From assembly GCA_000721275.1 (NCBI GenBank), contig JOFO01000003.1:186001-250000 (forward strand): DNA of 64,000 nt. Direction: 5' to 3'. The notes below the pieces were generated by a model. It was not told where the DNA came from, did not search any database, and was given only the letters and a program-made list of their open reading frames with translations. The stretch comes from Microtetraspora glauca (GTDB lineage Bacteria > Actinomycetota > Actinomycetes > Streptomycetales > Streptomycetaceae). Positions within the stretch are counted from its first letter, which is position 1. The number at the start of each line of letters is the position of its first letter. The position numbers and the translations under genes are program-made. This document shows positions 1 through 8,232 of the stretch, one piece after another.

Positions 1-449
1 CCCTGGAGGCCCGCCTGATGACGGGCGCCCAGCTGAAGGAGTACCTGGAGTACTCGGCGAAGTACTACGTCCAGACGCCGGCGGGCGCCCCCGTCGACAC
101 CGCGAAGCTCACCAACGCGGACAACACCCCGGACTACAACTACGACGCCGTGTACGGGCTCGCCTACGAGATCGACATCGCCAAGCCGGTGGGGCAGCGG
201 ATCACCGGCCTGACCTTCGAGGGCAAGCCGCTCGACCCGGCCGCGAAGTTCGTCCTCGCCGTCAACAACTACCGCGCCAGCGGCGGCGGCGCGTTCCCGC
301 ACGTCGCCAAGGCCGAGCAGCTGTGGGCGAACTCCGACGAGATCCGCAACACGATCATCCAGTGGGTGCAGGCCAAGGGCACGGTCGACCCCGCGCAGTT
401 CGCGTCGGTGGACTGGAAGCTGACCCGGGACGGCGTCCCGGTCCTCTAG
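1..449 (+). CDS. 5'-nucleotidase family protein, C-terminal part (5' end outside window)
   Basis: The open frame runs in from the left edge, so only the last ~149 residues are visible and the first in-frame ATG (position 18) is not the real start. The segment matches the C-terminal substrate-binding domain of secreted UshA-type 5'-nucleotidases / 2',3'-cyclic phosphodiesterases: a YDAVYGLAYEIDIAKPVG stretch and the diagnostic NYRASGGGAFP motif, which positions the nucleoside base. Family knowledge: two-domain metallophosphoesterases that release phosphate from extracellular nucleotides; the metal-binding N-terminal domain would lie upstream. It converges on the N-monooxygenase gene with only 3 bases between the stop codons and no hairpin between them. 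Confidence 0.85.
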   Translation, partial: LEARLMTGAQLKEYLEYSAKYYVQTPAGAPVDTAKLTNADNTPDYNYDAVYGLAYEIDIAKPVGQRITGLTFEGKPLDPAAKFVLAVNNYRASGGGAFPHVAKAEQLWANSDEIRNTIIQWVQAKGTVDPAQFASVDWKLTRDGVPVL

Positions 450-452
450 ACC

Positions 453-1865
453 TCAGTGCTCCACGAGAGGCGTCAGCTTCCGTTCCTGGGACGGGATGCT
501 CGGCGCCTCTCGCGCGTCCAGGCCGAAGCTGGTGAAGGCGGTCCGGCGCGGCAGCGGGTACGGCTCCTTCCCGGTGACCGCGTTGAGGATCACCGCGCTG
601 CGCCAGGCGGCGAGACCCAGGTCGGGGGCGCCCACGCCGTGCGTGTGGCGCTCCGCGTTCTGCACGTACACGGAGCCGGTCACCGACGGGTCGAGGACCA
701 GCCGGTACCGCTCGTCGATCCGCGCCCGGCCCGCCGAGTCGTGCCGCAGGTACGGGTCGAGGCCGGCGAGCATCCGGTCGACCGGGCGCTCGCGGTAGCC
801 GGTGGCGAGGACCACGGCGTCCGTGGTGAGGCGGGAGCGGCTGCCCTGCTGGACGTGCTCCAGGTGCAGTTCGACCTGCGTGGTGGCGACCCGGCCCGCC
901 GTGCGGACCCGGACGCCGGGGGTGAGGACGGCGTCCGGCCAGCCGCCGTGCAGGGTGCGGCGGTACAGCTCGTCGTGGATGGCGGCGATGGTCTCCGCGT
1001 CGATACCCTTGTGCAACTGCCACTGCCGGGGCACCAGTTCACCCCGGACGGGCTCGGGCAGGGCGTGGAAGTAGCGGGTGTAGTCGGGCGTGAAGTGCTC
1101 CAGGCCCAGCTTCGAGTACTCCATCGGCGCGAACGCCTCGGTGCGGGCGAGCCAGCTGATCCGCTCGGCGCCGGCCGGCCGGGCCCGGAGCAGGTCGAGG
1201 AAGACCTCGGCGCCGGACTGGCCGGAGCCGATGACGGTGACGTGCCCGGCGCGCAGCAGCGCCTCGCGGTGGGTCAGGTAGTCGGCGGAGTGGAAGACGG
1301 GGACGCCGGGGGCGTCGGCGAGCGGGCGCAGCGGTTCGGGGACGTACGGCTCGGTGCCGACGCCGAGGACCACGTTGCGGGTGTAGGCGCGGCCGAGGGC
1401 GGCGGCCTCGCCGTCGGGGTCGAGCTGGGTGAAGTCGACTTCGAACAGCTTGCGTTCGGGGTTCCAGCGGACGGAGTCGACCTGGTGGCCGAAGTGGAGT
1501 CCGGGCAGCCGCTCGCTGACCCAGCGGCAGTAGGCGTCGTACTCGGCGCGCTGGATGTGGAACTTCTCGGCGAAGTAGAAGGGGAAGAGGCGTTCGCGGC
1601 TGCGGAGGTAGCTGAGGAAGGACCAGGGGCTGGCGGGGTCGGCGAGGGTCACCAGGTCGGCCAGGAAGGGGACCTGGAGGGTGGCGCCGTCGATGAGGAG
1701 ACCGGGGTGCCAGTGGAAGGCGGGGCGCTGCTCGAAGAAGGTGGCGGCGAGTCCGCCGGGGACGCCGTGGGCGAGGGCGGCGAGCGAGAGGTTGAACGGG
1801 CCGATGCCGACGCCCACCAGGTCGTGCGGGCGGTCGAGGTCCTGCTGGGGGGTGCTGCCGGTCAT
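453..1865 (-). CDS. L-lysine N6- / ornithine N5- / diamine N-monooxygenase (SidA/IucD/DesB family)
   Basis: 470-residue flavin- and NADPH-dependent N-hydroxylase. The FAD-binding motif GIGPFNL is at residues 20-26, the NADPH motif GSGQSGAE at 213-220, and the family ATGY motif lies in the C-terminal third. In the desferrioxamine pathway the homologue DesB hydroxylates cadaverine. The start ATG overlaps the stop of the upstream decarboxylase gene by 4 bases, so the two are probably translationally coupled. Unlike the usual desABCD operon, no acyltransferase (desC) or NIS synthetase (desD) follows; the next gene is convergent. The substrate could be cadaverine, putrescine or another amine made by its partner; the exact substrate cannot be read from the sequence. 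Confidence 0.85.
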   Translation of the reverse strand: MTGSTPQQDLDRPHDLVGVGIGPFNLSLAALAHGVPGGLAATFFEQRPAFHWHPGLLIDGATLQVPFLADLVTLADPASPWSFLSYLRSRERLFPFYFAEKFHIQRAEYDAYCRWVSERLPGLHFGHQVDSVRWNPERKLFEVDFTQLDPDGEAAALGRAYTRNVVLGVGTEPYVPEPLRPLADAPGVPVFHSADYLTHREALLRAGHVTVIGSGQSGAEVFLDLLRARPAGAERISWLARTEAFAPMEYSKLGLEHFTPDYTRYFHALPEPVRGELVPRQWQLHKGIDAETIAAIHDELYRRTLHGGWPDAVLTPGVRVRTAGRVATTQVELHLEHVQQGSRSRLTTDAVVLATGYRERPVDRMLAGLDPYLRHDSAGRARIDERYRLVLDPSVTGSVYVQNAERHTHGVGAPDLGLAAWRSAVILNAVTGKEPYPLPRRTAFTSFGLDAREAPSIPSQERKLTPLVEH

Positions 1866-3247
1866 CGGTCGGTGTCGCCTTCCGCGAGTTCCACGAGGGA
1901 GATGAGCTGGGCCAGGTCGTCGGGGGTGGTGTGGGGATTGAGGAGGGTGGCCTTGAGCCAGAGCCGGCCGTCCGCCTCGGCGCGGCCGAGGACGGCCTGG
2001 CCGCCGGTCAGGAGGGTGCGGCGGATCCGGGCGACCCGGGCGTCGTCGGCTCCGGCGGGGCGCAGCAGGACGGTGGTGAGGACGGGCCGGTCCCGCAGTT
2101 CCAGGCCGGGGGACTTCTCCACCAGGTCGGCGAGGTCCTGGGCGCGTTCCATGCAGAGGTCGACGAGGGTGCCGAGGCCGGTGCGGCCGAGGGCGCGGAG
2201 GGTGACGGCGGCCTTGAGCACGTCGGGGCGGCGGGTGGTGCGCGGGGAGCGGCCGAGGAGGTCGGGGAGGCCGGCGTCGGTGTCGTCGCCGGCGTTGAGG
2301 TAGGCGGCGGTGTGGCCGAGGGCGGCGAGGTCGGCGGGGTCGCGGACGGCGAGGAGGCCGGCGGCGACCGGCTGCCAGCCGAGTTTGTGCAGGTCGAGGG
2401 TGACGGTGCGGGCCCGGTCCAGGCCGGCGAGGAGGTGCCGGTGGGTGCGGCTGAGGAGGAGCGGGCCGCCGTAGGCCGCGTCGGTGTGGAGGTCGGCGCG
2501 GTGGGCGGCGCAGACGTCGGCGAGTGCGGGCAGCGGGTCGATCAGGCCCTCGTCGGTCGTGCCGGCGGTGGCGGTGAGGAGGACGGGTCCGTCGAGGCGG
2601 GCGAGGGTGGCGGCCACCGTCTCGGGGTCGAGGACGCCGCGCGGGGTGGGGACGGTGACGGGTTCGGGGAGGCCGAGGAGCCAGGCGGCGCGGCGGACGG
2701 AGTGGTGGGCGTTGGCGCCGGTGACGGTGGTGAGGCGGGGGCCGTGGCGTTCGCGGGCGAGGAGGAGGGCGAGCTGGTTGGACTCGGTGCCGCCGGTGGT
2801 GACGAGCGCGTCGGGGCGGGTCGCGCGGGGGAAGACCTCGGCGGCGAGGGCGGCGGTGACCTCGGTCTCCAGGGCGGAGGCGGCGGGGGCCTGGTCCCAG
2901 GAGTCCATCGACGGGTTGAGGGCGCTCGCGGCGAGGTCGGCGGCGGCGGCGAGGGCGAGCGGCGGGGTGTGGAGGTGGGCGGCGCACAGCGGGTGGGCGG
3001 GGTCGGCGGCGCCGGCGGCGACGAGGTGGACGAGGGTGCGCAGGGCCTCGTCCTGTCCGGTGCCGGTCTCGGGGAGGACGTCGCCGAGGGTGGCGCGGAC
3101 GCGTGCGGTGACGGCCGCGGGTCCGCCGGCCGGGAGCGGGCCGCCGCGTTCGTCGGCGCCGGTGCGCAGGGCGTCCAGGGCGATGCCGAGGAGCCTGCTG
3201 AGCGGGGTGGGCTGGGCGGCGAGGGGTGGCGGGGGTGCGGCACGCAT
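1862..3247 (-). CDS. PLP-dependent group II decarboxylase, DesA-like (lysine/diamino acid decarboxylase)
   Basis: 461 residues with a fold-type I, group II decarboxylase pattern: GGTESN at 152-157, His181/His182 for stacking on the cofactor ring, HTDAAYGG at 254-261 with Asp256 to pair with the pyridine nitrogen, and Lys288 in DLHKLGWQP as the Schiff-base lysine. Group II enzymes include lysine decarboxylase DesA, diaminobutyrate decarboxylase and aromatic amino acid decarboxylases. Pairing with an N-monooxygenase makes a diamine-producing role (lysine to cadaverine, ornithine to putrescine) most likely. It is probably the first gene of a two-gene transcript. I saw no DmdR/IdeR-type iron box in the 128 bases upstream, which is unusual for a siderophore operon. 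Substrate unresolved. Confidence 0.8.
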   Translation of the reverse strand: MRAAPPPPLAAQPTPLSRLLGIALDALRTGADERGGPLPAGGPAAVTARVRATLGDVLPETGTGQDEALRTLVHLVAAGAADPAHPLCAAHLHTPPLALAAAADLAASALNPSMDSWDQAPAASALETEVTAALAAEVFPRATRPDALVTTGGTESNQLALLLARERHGPRLTTVTGANAHHSVRRAAWLLGLPEPVTVPTPRGVLDPETVAATLARLDGPVLLTATAGTTDEGLIDPLPALADVCAAHRADLHTDAAYGGPLLLSRTHRHLLAGLDRARTVTLDLHKLGWQPVAAGLLAVRDPADLAALGHTAAYLNAGDDTDAGLPDLLGRSPRTTRRPDVLKAAVTLRALGRTGLGTLVDLCMERAQDLADLVEKSPGLELRDRPVLTTVLLRPAGADDARVARIRRTLLTGGQAVLGRAEADGRLWLKATLLNPHTTPDDLAQLISLVELAEGDTDR

Positions 3248-3375
3248 GGACGACAGCGTGCCGGGGGGTGCGGGGCCGTGTCCGGCGTCCGCGGTGACGT
3301 GACCCGAACGGGGGACGTGCGGCTTGCGTGCTGCCGGGGCCCGGCGCGGTGGGGTGCGCGCCGGGCCGGGCGGGG

Positions 3376-5862
3376 TCAGCTCGCGCGGACGCGGAGGGCG
3401 CGGGCGAGGTCGTCGAGCTGGTCGACGAGCTTGCGGTGGAGGGCGGGGATCATGGTGCCGTCGGCGAGCCGGCGTTCGCCGAGGGCGAGGGCGTCGGCGT
3501 CGATCGCGTACGCGGGGAAGGCGTGGCGGCCGGCGGCCTCGGCCATGGCGGGGCCGCGGCGGTCGCCGAGGGCGATGGCGGCGTCGTAGAAGCGCTCCAC
3601 GTACTCCTGGAGGAGGTCGGCCTGTTCGGGCTGCCAGAAGCCGAGGGCGGTGGCGGTGAACAGGTAGTTCGACAGGTCGTCGGAGTCGAACATGGCGGCC
3701 CAGGCGGTGGCCTTGGCGGCCGGGTCGGGGAGGGCGGCGCGGCAGCGGGCGGCGCCTTCCTGGCCGGTGGCGCTGGGGTCGCGGGCCAGTTCGGCGGCGA
3801 TGGCGGCCTCGTCGGTGGCGCCGAGGACGGCGAGCCGGGCGAGGATCCGCCAGCGGAGCTCGGGGTCGAGTTCGGGGCCGCCGTGGACGGTGCCCTCGTC
3901 GAGCCAGCTGGCGATCTGGTCGGGGGTGGTGGCGCTGTCGATCAGGGCGCGGACGGCGGTGAGGCGCAGGCCGGGTTCCTCGCCGTCCTCGGTGCGGCGG
4001 AGGAAGGAGCGGGCGATCTCGCGGACGGCGGCGAGGGCGGCGGGGCGGTCCCCGGCGGGGACGTACCGGTCGGCGATCTGCTGCCGGGCGAAGGCGAGGA
4101 CGCCCTGGACGATGGCGAGTTCGGACTCCTCGGGGAGGTGGGCGCGGGCGATCTCCAGGTAGTCGGCGGGGGCCAGTTCGCCGTCGCGGACCATGTCGCG
4201 CAGGGCGTTCCACACCACGGCCCGGGTGAGCGGGTCGGGGATGCGGGAGAGGCCGCGGAGGGCGGACTCCTCGGAGACCTCGTCGAAGCGGAGCTTGGCG
4301 TAGCTGAGGTCGCCGTCGTTGAGGACGACGAGGTCGGGGCGGGGGCCGGTGAGGCGGGCGGGCTCCTGCTGGGGGACGTCGAGGAGGAGGTGCTCGCGCA
4401 GGGAGAGTTCGCCGTCGGGGCGGCGGTCGTAGAGGCCGGCCCGGATGCGGTGGGGGCGGCTGCCGGCGCGGTCGACGGCGAGCTCCCAGCGGTTGCCCTC
4501 GCCGGTGAGGCGGGGGGTGAGGGTGTCGGCGCCGGTAGTGCGGAGCCACTGTTCGGCCCAGGTGTGGACGTCGCGGTCGGTGGCGGCGGCGAGGTTGTCG
4601 ATGAAGTCGGCGAGGGTGGCGTTGCCGAACTTGTGGCGCTTGAAGTGGATGTTGAGGCCGGCGAGGAAGTCGGTCTCGCCGAGCCAGGCGACGAGCTGGC
4701 GGAGGGCGGAGGCGCCCTTGGCGTAGGAGATGCCGTCGAAGTTGAGGAGGGCGGAGGCGGTGTCGGGGACGGCCTCGGGGTCGGGGGCGACGGGGTGGGT
4801 GGAGGGGCGCTGGTCGGCGTCGTACCCCCAGGCCTTGCGGGCGACGCCGAAGTCGATCCAGGTGTCGGCGAAGAGGTCGGAGCAGGCTTCGTTGACGGTC
4901 TGGTAGCCCATGTACTCGGCGAAGGACTCGTTCAGCCAGATGTCGTCCCACCAGCGGAGGGTGACGAGGTCGCCGAACCACATGTGGGCCATCTCGTGGG
5001 CGATGACCATGGCGCGGGTCATCCGCTCGGTGGCGGTGACGGCGGAGCGGAAGACGAACTCGTCGCGGAAGGTGACGAGGCCGGGGTTCTCCATGGCGCC
5101 GGCGTTGAACTCGGGGACGAACGCCTGGTCGTAGGAGTCGAAGGGGTAGGGCTCGTCGAACTTCTCGTGGTAGCGGTCGTAGCACGCCGTGGTGACGGCG
5201 AGGATCTCGTCGGCGTCGGCGTCGAGGTACGGCGCGAGGGAGCGGCGGCAGTGGAGGCCGAAGGGCAGCCCGGCGTGCTCGGTGCGGACGGAGTGCCAGG
5301 GGCCGGCGGCGACGCAGACGAAGTAGGTGGAGAGCGGCGGGGTGGTGGCGGCGGTCCAGCGGCCGTTCCCCTGGTGCTCGGTGATGCCGTTGGAGAGGAC
5401 GGTCCAGCCCTCGGGGGCGGTGACGGCGACGTCGAAGACGGCCTTGAGGTCGGGCTGGTCGAAGGCGGCGAAGACGCGCTGGACGTCCTCCATGAAGAGC
5501 TGGGTGTAGACGTAGGACTCGCCGTCGGTGGGGTCGAGGAAGCGGTGCATGCCCTCGCCGGTGTGCGAGTAGCGCATGGTGGCGGTGACGGTGAGCTCGT
5601 GCTCGCCGGCGGTGAGGGCGAGCGGGACGCGGTTCTCGTGGAGGGCCGCGGGGTCGAGGGGCTTTCCGTCGAGGGTGACGGAGTGCAGGGTGTCCGGCTT
5701 GATCTCGACGAAGGTGTCCCCGGCGGCGCGGGCGGTGAAGCGGATGCGGCTGGTGGACCCGAAGGTCTCGTCGCCGCCGGTGAGGTCGAGGTCCACCGCG
5801 TAGTGGTGGACGTCGAGCAGCTGGGCACGGGTCTGCGCTTCGTCGCGCGTCAGTACGGACAT
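3376..5862 (-). CDS. pepN: Aminopeptidase N (M1 metallopeptidase)
   Basis: 828 residues, slightly shorter than the usual ~850 for actinobacterial PepN. The exopeptidase motif GAMEN is at residues 255-259, and the zinc site HEMAH at 289-293 with the third ligand Glu312 in WLNESFAEY. The C-terminal half is the helical ERAP1-like domain. No signal peptide, so it acts in the cytoplasm, removing N-terminal residues from peptides during protein turnover. It stands alone, 66 bases from the upstream asparaginase gene and ~128 bases before the decarboxylase gene. Streptomycetes usually carry several PepN paralogues; which one this is cannot be decided here. Confidence 0.95.
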   Translation of the reverse strand: MSVLTRDEAQTRAQLLDVHHYAVDLDLTGGDETFGSTSRIRFTARAAGDTFVEIKPDTLHSVTLDGKPLDPAALHENRVPLALTAGEHELTVTATMRYSHTGEGMHRFLDPTDGESYVYTQLFMEDVQRVFAAFDQPDLKAVFDVAVTAPEGWTVLSNGITEHQGNGRWTAATTPPLSTYFVCVAAGPWHSVRTEHAGLPFGLHCRRSLAPYLDADADEILAVTTACYDRYHEKFDEPYPFDSYDQAFVPEFNAGAMENPGLVTFRDEFVFRSAVTATERMTRAMVIAHEMAHMWFGDLVTLRWWDDIWLNESFAEYMGYQTVNEACSDLFADTWIDFGVARKAWGYDADQRPSTHPVAPDPEAVPDTASALLNFDGISYAKGASALRQLVAWLGETDFLAGLNIHFKRHKFGNATLADFIDNLAAATDRDVHTWAEQWLRTTGADTLTPRLTGEGNRWELAVDRAGSRPHRIRAGLYDRRPDGELSLREHLLLDVPQQEPARLTGPRPDLVVLNDGDLSYAKLRFDEVSEESALRGLSRIPDPLTRAVVWNALRDMVRDGELAPADYLEIARAHLPEESELAIVQGVLAFARQQIADRYVPAGDRPAALAAVREIARSFLRRTEDGEEPGLRLTAVRALIDSATTPDQIASWLDEGTVHGGPELDPELRWRILARLAVLGATDEAAIAAELARDPSATGQEGAARCRAALPDPAAKATAWAAMFDSDDLSNYLFTATALGFWQPEQADLLQEYVERFYDAAIALGDRRGPAMAEAAGRHAFPAYAIDADALALGERRLADGTMIPALHRKLVDQLDDLARALRVRAS

Positions 5863-5872
5863 GGGCCCTATG

Positions 5873-5899
5873 CTGCCCGATCGCCCGGTCGGCGGGCAG
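5873..5899 (-). terminator. Possible weak terminator after asparaginase gene
   Basis: An imperfect inverted repeat (CTGCCCG / CGGGCAG, 7-base arms, 13-base loop) lies between the end of the asparaginase gene and the pepN start. No T-run follows. It could equally be part of the pepN 5' leader. Confidence 0.35.
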
Positions 5900-5928
5900 G
5901 GGTGGTGCGGAAGCGGGCGGCGGCGGGG

Positions 5929-6918
5929 TCAGGCGCGGCCGGTGCCGTCGAGGTGGGCGAAGGCGGCGGTGATCCGGGGGCGGTCGTATCCGGCGGGTCC
6001 CGCGGCGCCGCTGGAGACGAGGGCGGCGAGCAGCAGCCGGGCCTTGGCGGGGTCGAGCGGTCCGGCGGGGATCAGGCCGTGGTGCAGGAGGTCGTGTTCG
6101 GAGCCGGGGCCGCGGTAGGTGTCGCTGAGGAGGGTGCCGGAGCCGGTGCGGGAGGCGAGGACGACGGGGATGCGGCGGGCGAGGCGGGCGAGGGGTTCGA
6201 CGAGCCGGGCGGGGGCGTGGCCGGCGCCGAAGGCGGCGACGACGAGGCCGTGGAAGCGGTCGTCGACGGCGTCGAGGAGTTCGCCGCGGTCGCCGAGGGT
6301 GAGGGTGACGAGGGCGATCCGGACGGCGGGGTCGTAGCGGAGCCGGCAGGGCGTGGTGGGCACGGCGGGGCGGAGCAGGATCCGGGGGGTGCCCTCGACG
6401 ACGGTGCCGAGGGGGCCGGCGCCGGGCGAGGCGAAGGTGGCGGTGGAGGTGGTGTGGGTCTTGCGGGCGTGCCGGGCGGCGTGGATCTCGTCGTTGAGGA
6501 CGACGAGAACGCCGAGGCCGCGGCAGGCGGGGTCGGCGGCGACGGCGAGCGCGGCGGCGAGGTTGGCGGGGCCGTCGGCGCCGGGCAGGTCGGGGCGGCG
6601 CATGGCGCCGGTGACCACGACGGGGGCCCGGTCGGTGCGGCAGAGCAGGTCGAGGAGGAAGGCGGTCTCCTCCAGGGTGTCGGTGCCCTGCACGACGACG
6701 GCGCCGGAGCCGTCGGCGACGGTCCGGTCGATCTCGGCGGCGAGGGCGGCGAGGTCCTCGGGGGTGAGCGAGGAGGAGGGGAGGCGGCGGAAGTCGCGCA
6801 GGTCGACGTCGTCGGGGGCGCCGAGGCCGGCGAGGACCTCGGTGCCGCTGAGGCGGCCGAGTTCGCCGCCCCGGGCGGAGATGGTGCCGCCGAGGGTGAA
6901 GACCGTGACGCGGGTCAT
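5929..6918 (-). CDS. L-asparaginase
   Basis: 329 residues, the normal length for bacterial type I/II asparaginases. Both catalytic threonines are present: Thr12 in GGTIS (10-14) and Thr79 in QGTDTLEET (starting at 77), followed by TGAMR near residue 105. The enzyme hydrolyses L-asparagine to aspartate and ammonia. There is no signal peptide, which favours a cytoplasmic enzyme. The start codon shares one base with the stop of the chorismate mutase gene (TGATG), so the two are translationally coupled, although they have no obvious metabolic link beyond amino acid metabolism. Confidence 0.9.
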   Translation of the reverse strand: MTRVTVFTLGGTISARGGELGRLSGTEVLAGLGAPDDVDLRDFRRLPSSSLTPEDLAALAAEIDRTVADGSGAVVVQGTDTLEETAFLLDLLCRTDRAPVVVTGAMRRPDLPGADGPANLAAALAVAADPACRGLGVLVVLNDEIHAARHARKTHTTSTATFASPGAGPLGTVVEGTPRILLRPAVPTTPCRLRYDPAVRIALVTLTLGDRGELLDAVDDRFHGLVVAAFGAGHAPARLVEPLARLARRIPVVLASRTGSGTLLSDTYRGPGSEHDLLHHGLIPAGPLDPAKARLLLAALVSSGAAGPAGYDRPRITAAFAHLDGTGRA

Positions 6919-7253
6919 CAGCGTGCTCCGTCCGCGATCGTCTCGTGGTGGCGGATGACCTCGGCGATGATGAAGTTGAGCAGTTTCTCCGCGAAGGCCG
7001 GGTCGAGCTTGGCGCTCTCGGCGAGCTCCCGCAGCCGGGCGATCTGGCGGGCCTCGCGGGCGGGGTCGGCGGGCGGCAGCTGGTGCGCGGCCTTGAGGAC
7101 GCCGACCTGCTGGGTGCACTTGAAGCGTTCGGCGAGCATGTGGACGACGGCGGCGTCGATGTTGTCGATCGACTCGCGCAGCCGGGTCAGCTCGGCGCGG
7201 ACGGCGGGGTCGATGTCGCTGGAGTCGTTCCTGGTGTCGCTCGTGTCGCTCAT
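6918..7253 (-). CDS. Chorismate mutase, AroQ type
   Basis: 111 residues, all-helical AroQ fold. RESIDNIDAAV begins at Arg26, the RFKCTQQVGVLKA segment carries Lys54, and the C-terminal part has the usual glutamate-rich helix. It converts chorismate to prephenate, committing it to phenylalanine and tyrosine. It is monofunctional, with no fused prephenate dehydratase or dehydrogenase. The start ATG is preceded by an 11-base gap after the AraC regulator stop, and its stop overlaps the asparaginase start, so the three genes may form one transcript. No signal peptide, so this is the cytoplasmic biosynthetic enzyme rather than the exported AroQ-gamma form. Confidence 0.88.
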   Translation of the reverse strand: MSDTSDTRNDSSDIDPAVRAELTRLRESIDNIDAAVVHMLAERFKCTQQVGVLKAAHQLPPADPAREARQIARLRELAESAKLDPAFAEKLLNFIIAEVIRHHETIADGAR

Positions 7254-7264
7254 GGTCAGCGAGC

Positions 7265-8152
7265 TTAGACGGAGTCCCCGGCGATGGTGGGCGGGTGTTC
7301 GGGATCCGGGACCCGGTCGCTCCAGCCGCCGTGGACGGCGCGGCCCTGCTGTTCGCGGAAGCGGACGGGGGCGAGTCCGACCCTTCGGGTGAACAGCCGG
7401 GAGAAGTAGGCGGGGTCGTCGTAGCCGACGCGGCGGGCGACGGCGGCGACGGGCAGCTCGGTGGCGGCGAGGAGTTCCTTGGCGCGGCCGAGGCGGACGG
7501 TGAGCAGGTAGTCCTTGGGGCTGCGGCCGGCGGCGCGGCGGACGGCGGCGCGGAGTTCGGCGGCGGTCATGCCGTGCCGGGCGGCGTGTTCGGCGACGGA
7601 GTACGGCTGGAAGGCGTCGCGGGCGAGGCGGGTGAGGACGGGGTCGCCGTCGGCGTCGGTGTCGGCGCGGGCGCGGCGCAGGGCGACGAGGAGTTCGTGG
7701 ACGGCGGCGGCGGTCTCGACCTCCAGCAGCGGGTTGCCGGGGCGGGCGGCGCGGGCGATGCGGCCGACGGCGGCGCGGGCGGGAGCGGCGTCGGCGAGGG
7801 GGACGACGGGCCGGTCGGGTTCGATGTAGCCGAGTTCGGTGTAGGTGGCGGCGGCGGGGCCGGTGAAGTCGACGAAGGACTCGTCCCAGCCGGTGGCGGG
7901 GTCGGCGCCGTAGTGGTGGGGGACGCCGGGGGTGAGCCAGAGGAGGGCGGGGGCGGTGACGGGGGTGGTGCGGCCGTCGGCGGAGCGGTACCAGCCGCGG
8001 CCGGCGGAGACGACGACGGCGACGTGGTGGTCGAGGGTGCGGGGGCCGACGACGGGGAGCCGGCCGTGCTGGAGTCCGACGCCGAGGCAGACGAGGCCGA
8101 GGCGGTGGTGGACGGGTCCGGGCGTGAAGTAGCGCATCCAGGTGTGGTACAT
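7265..8152 (-). CDS. AraC/XylS-family transcriptional regulator
   Basis: 295 residues from the chosen start. The N-terminal half is a cupin-like AraC sensor domain (PVHHRLGLVCLGVG to about residue 110). The C-terminal ~100 residues contain two helix-turn-helix units, with AVARRVGYDDPAYFSRLFTR as the classical second AraC helix pair. An ATG 45 bases upstream (8197) is also in frame, but the ATG at 8152 has a clear GGAAGG site seven bases before it (8160-8165), so 8152 is preferred. It is divergent from the beta-galactosidase gene and probably controls it in response to a sugar. Chorismate mutase follows 11 bases downstream. Confidence 0.85.
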   Translation of the reverse strand: MYHTWMRYFTPGPVHHRLGLVCLGVGLQHGRLPVVGPRTLDHHVAVVVSAGRGWYRSADGRTTPVTAPALLWLTPGVPHHYGADPATGWDESFVDFTGPAAATYTELGYIEPDRPVVPLADAAPARAAVGRIARAARPGNPLLEVETAAAVHELLVALRRARADTDADGDPVLTRLARDAFQPYSVAEHAARHGMTAAELRAAVRRAAGRSPKDYLLTVRLGRAKELLAATELPVAAVARRVGYDDPAYFSRLFTRRVGLAPVRFREQQGRAVHGGWSDRVPDPEHPPTIAGDSV

Positions 8153-8170
8153 GCCCGTGCCTTCCGTAAC

Positions 8171-8201
8171 GTCCAAACTGCGACGATCTTTGTCCATGGA
8201 C
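8171..8201. promoter_or_regulatory. Candidate AraC-type operator between regulator and GH35 gene
   Basis: Two GTCCA repeats in the same orientation begin at 8171 and 8192, exactly 21 bases (two helical turns) apart, the geometry preferred by AraC-family regulators. The second copy forms the 10-base palindrome GTCCATGGAC (8192-8201). They lie in the 80-base divergent promoter region. Prediction only. Confidence 0.4.
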
Positions 8202-8232
8202 CGGTCCGCCGCCAGGGGGTGAGGGTGGGGCC

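Noticed and set aside
5019..5828. Pro/Ser/Thr-rich 269-codon frame inside pepN on the same strand
   Set aside because: Out-of-frame shadow of pepN with no recognisable domain.
3328..7392. 1354-codon open frame on the plus strand opposite pepN, asparaginase and chorismate mutase
   Set aside because: Gly/Glu/Ala-rich with no domain, antisense to three well-supported genes.
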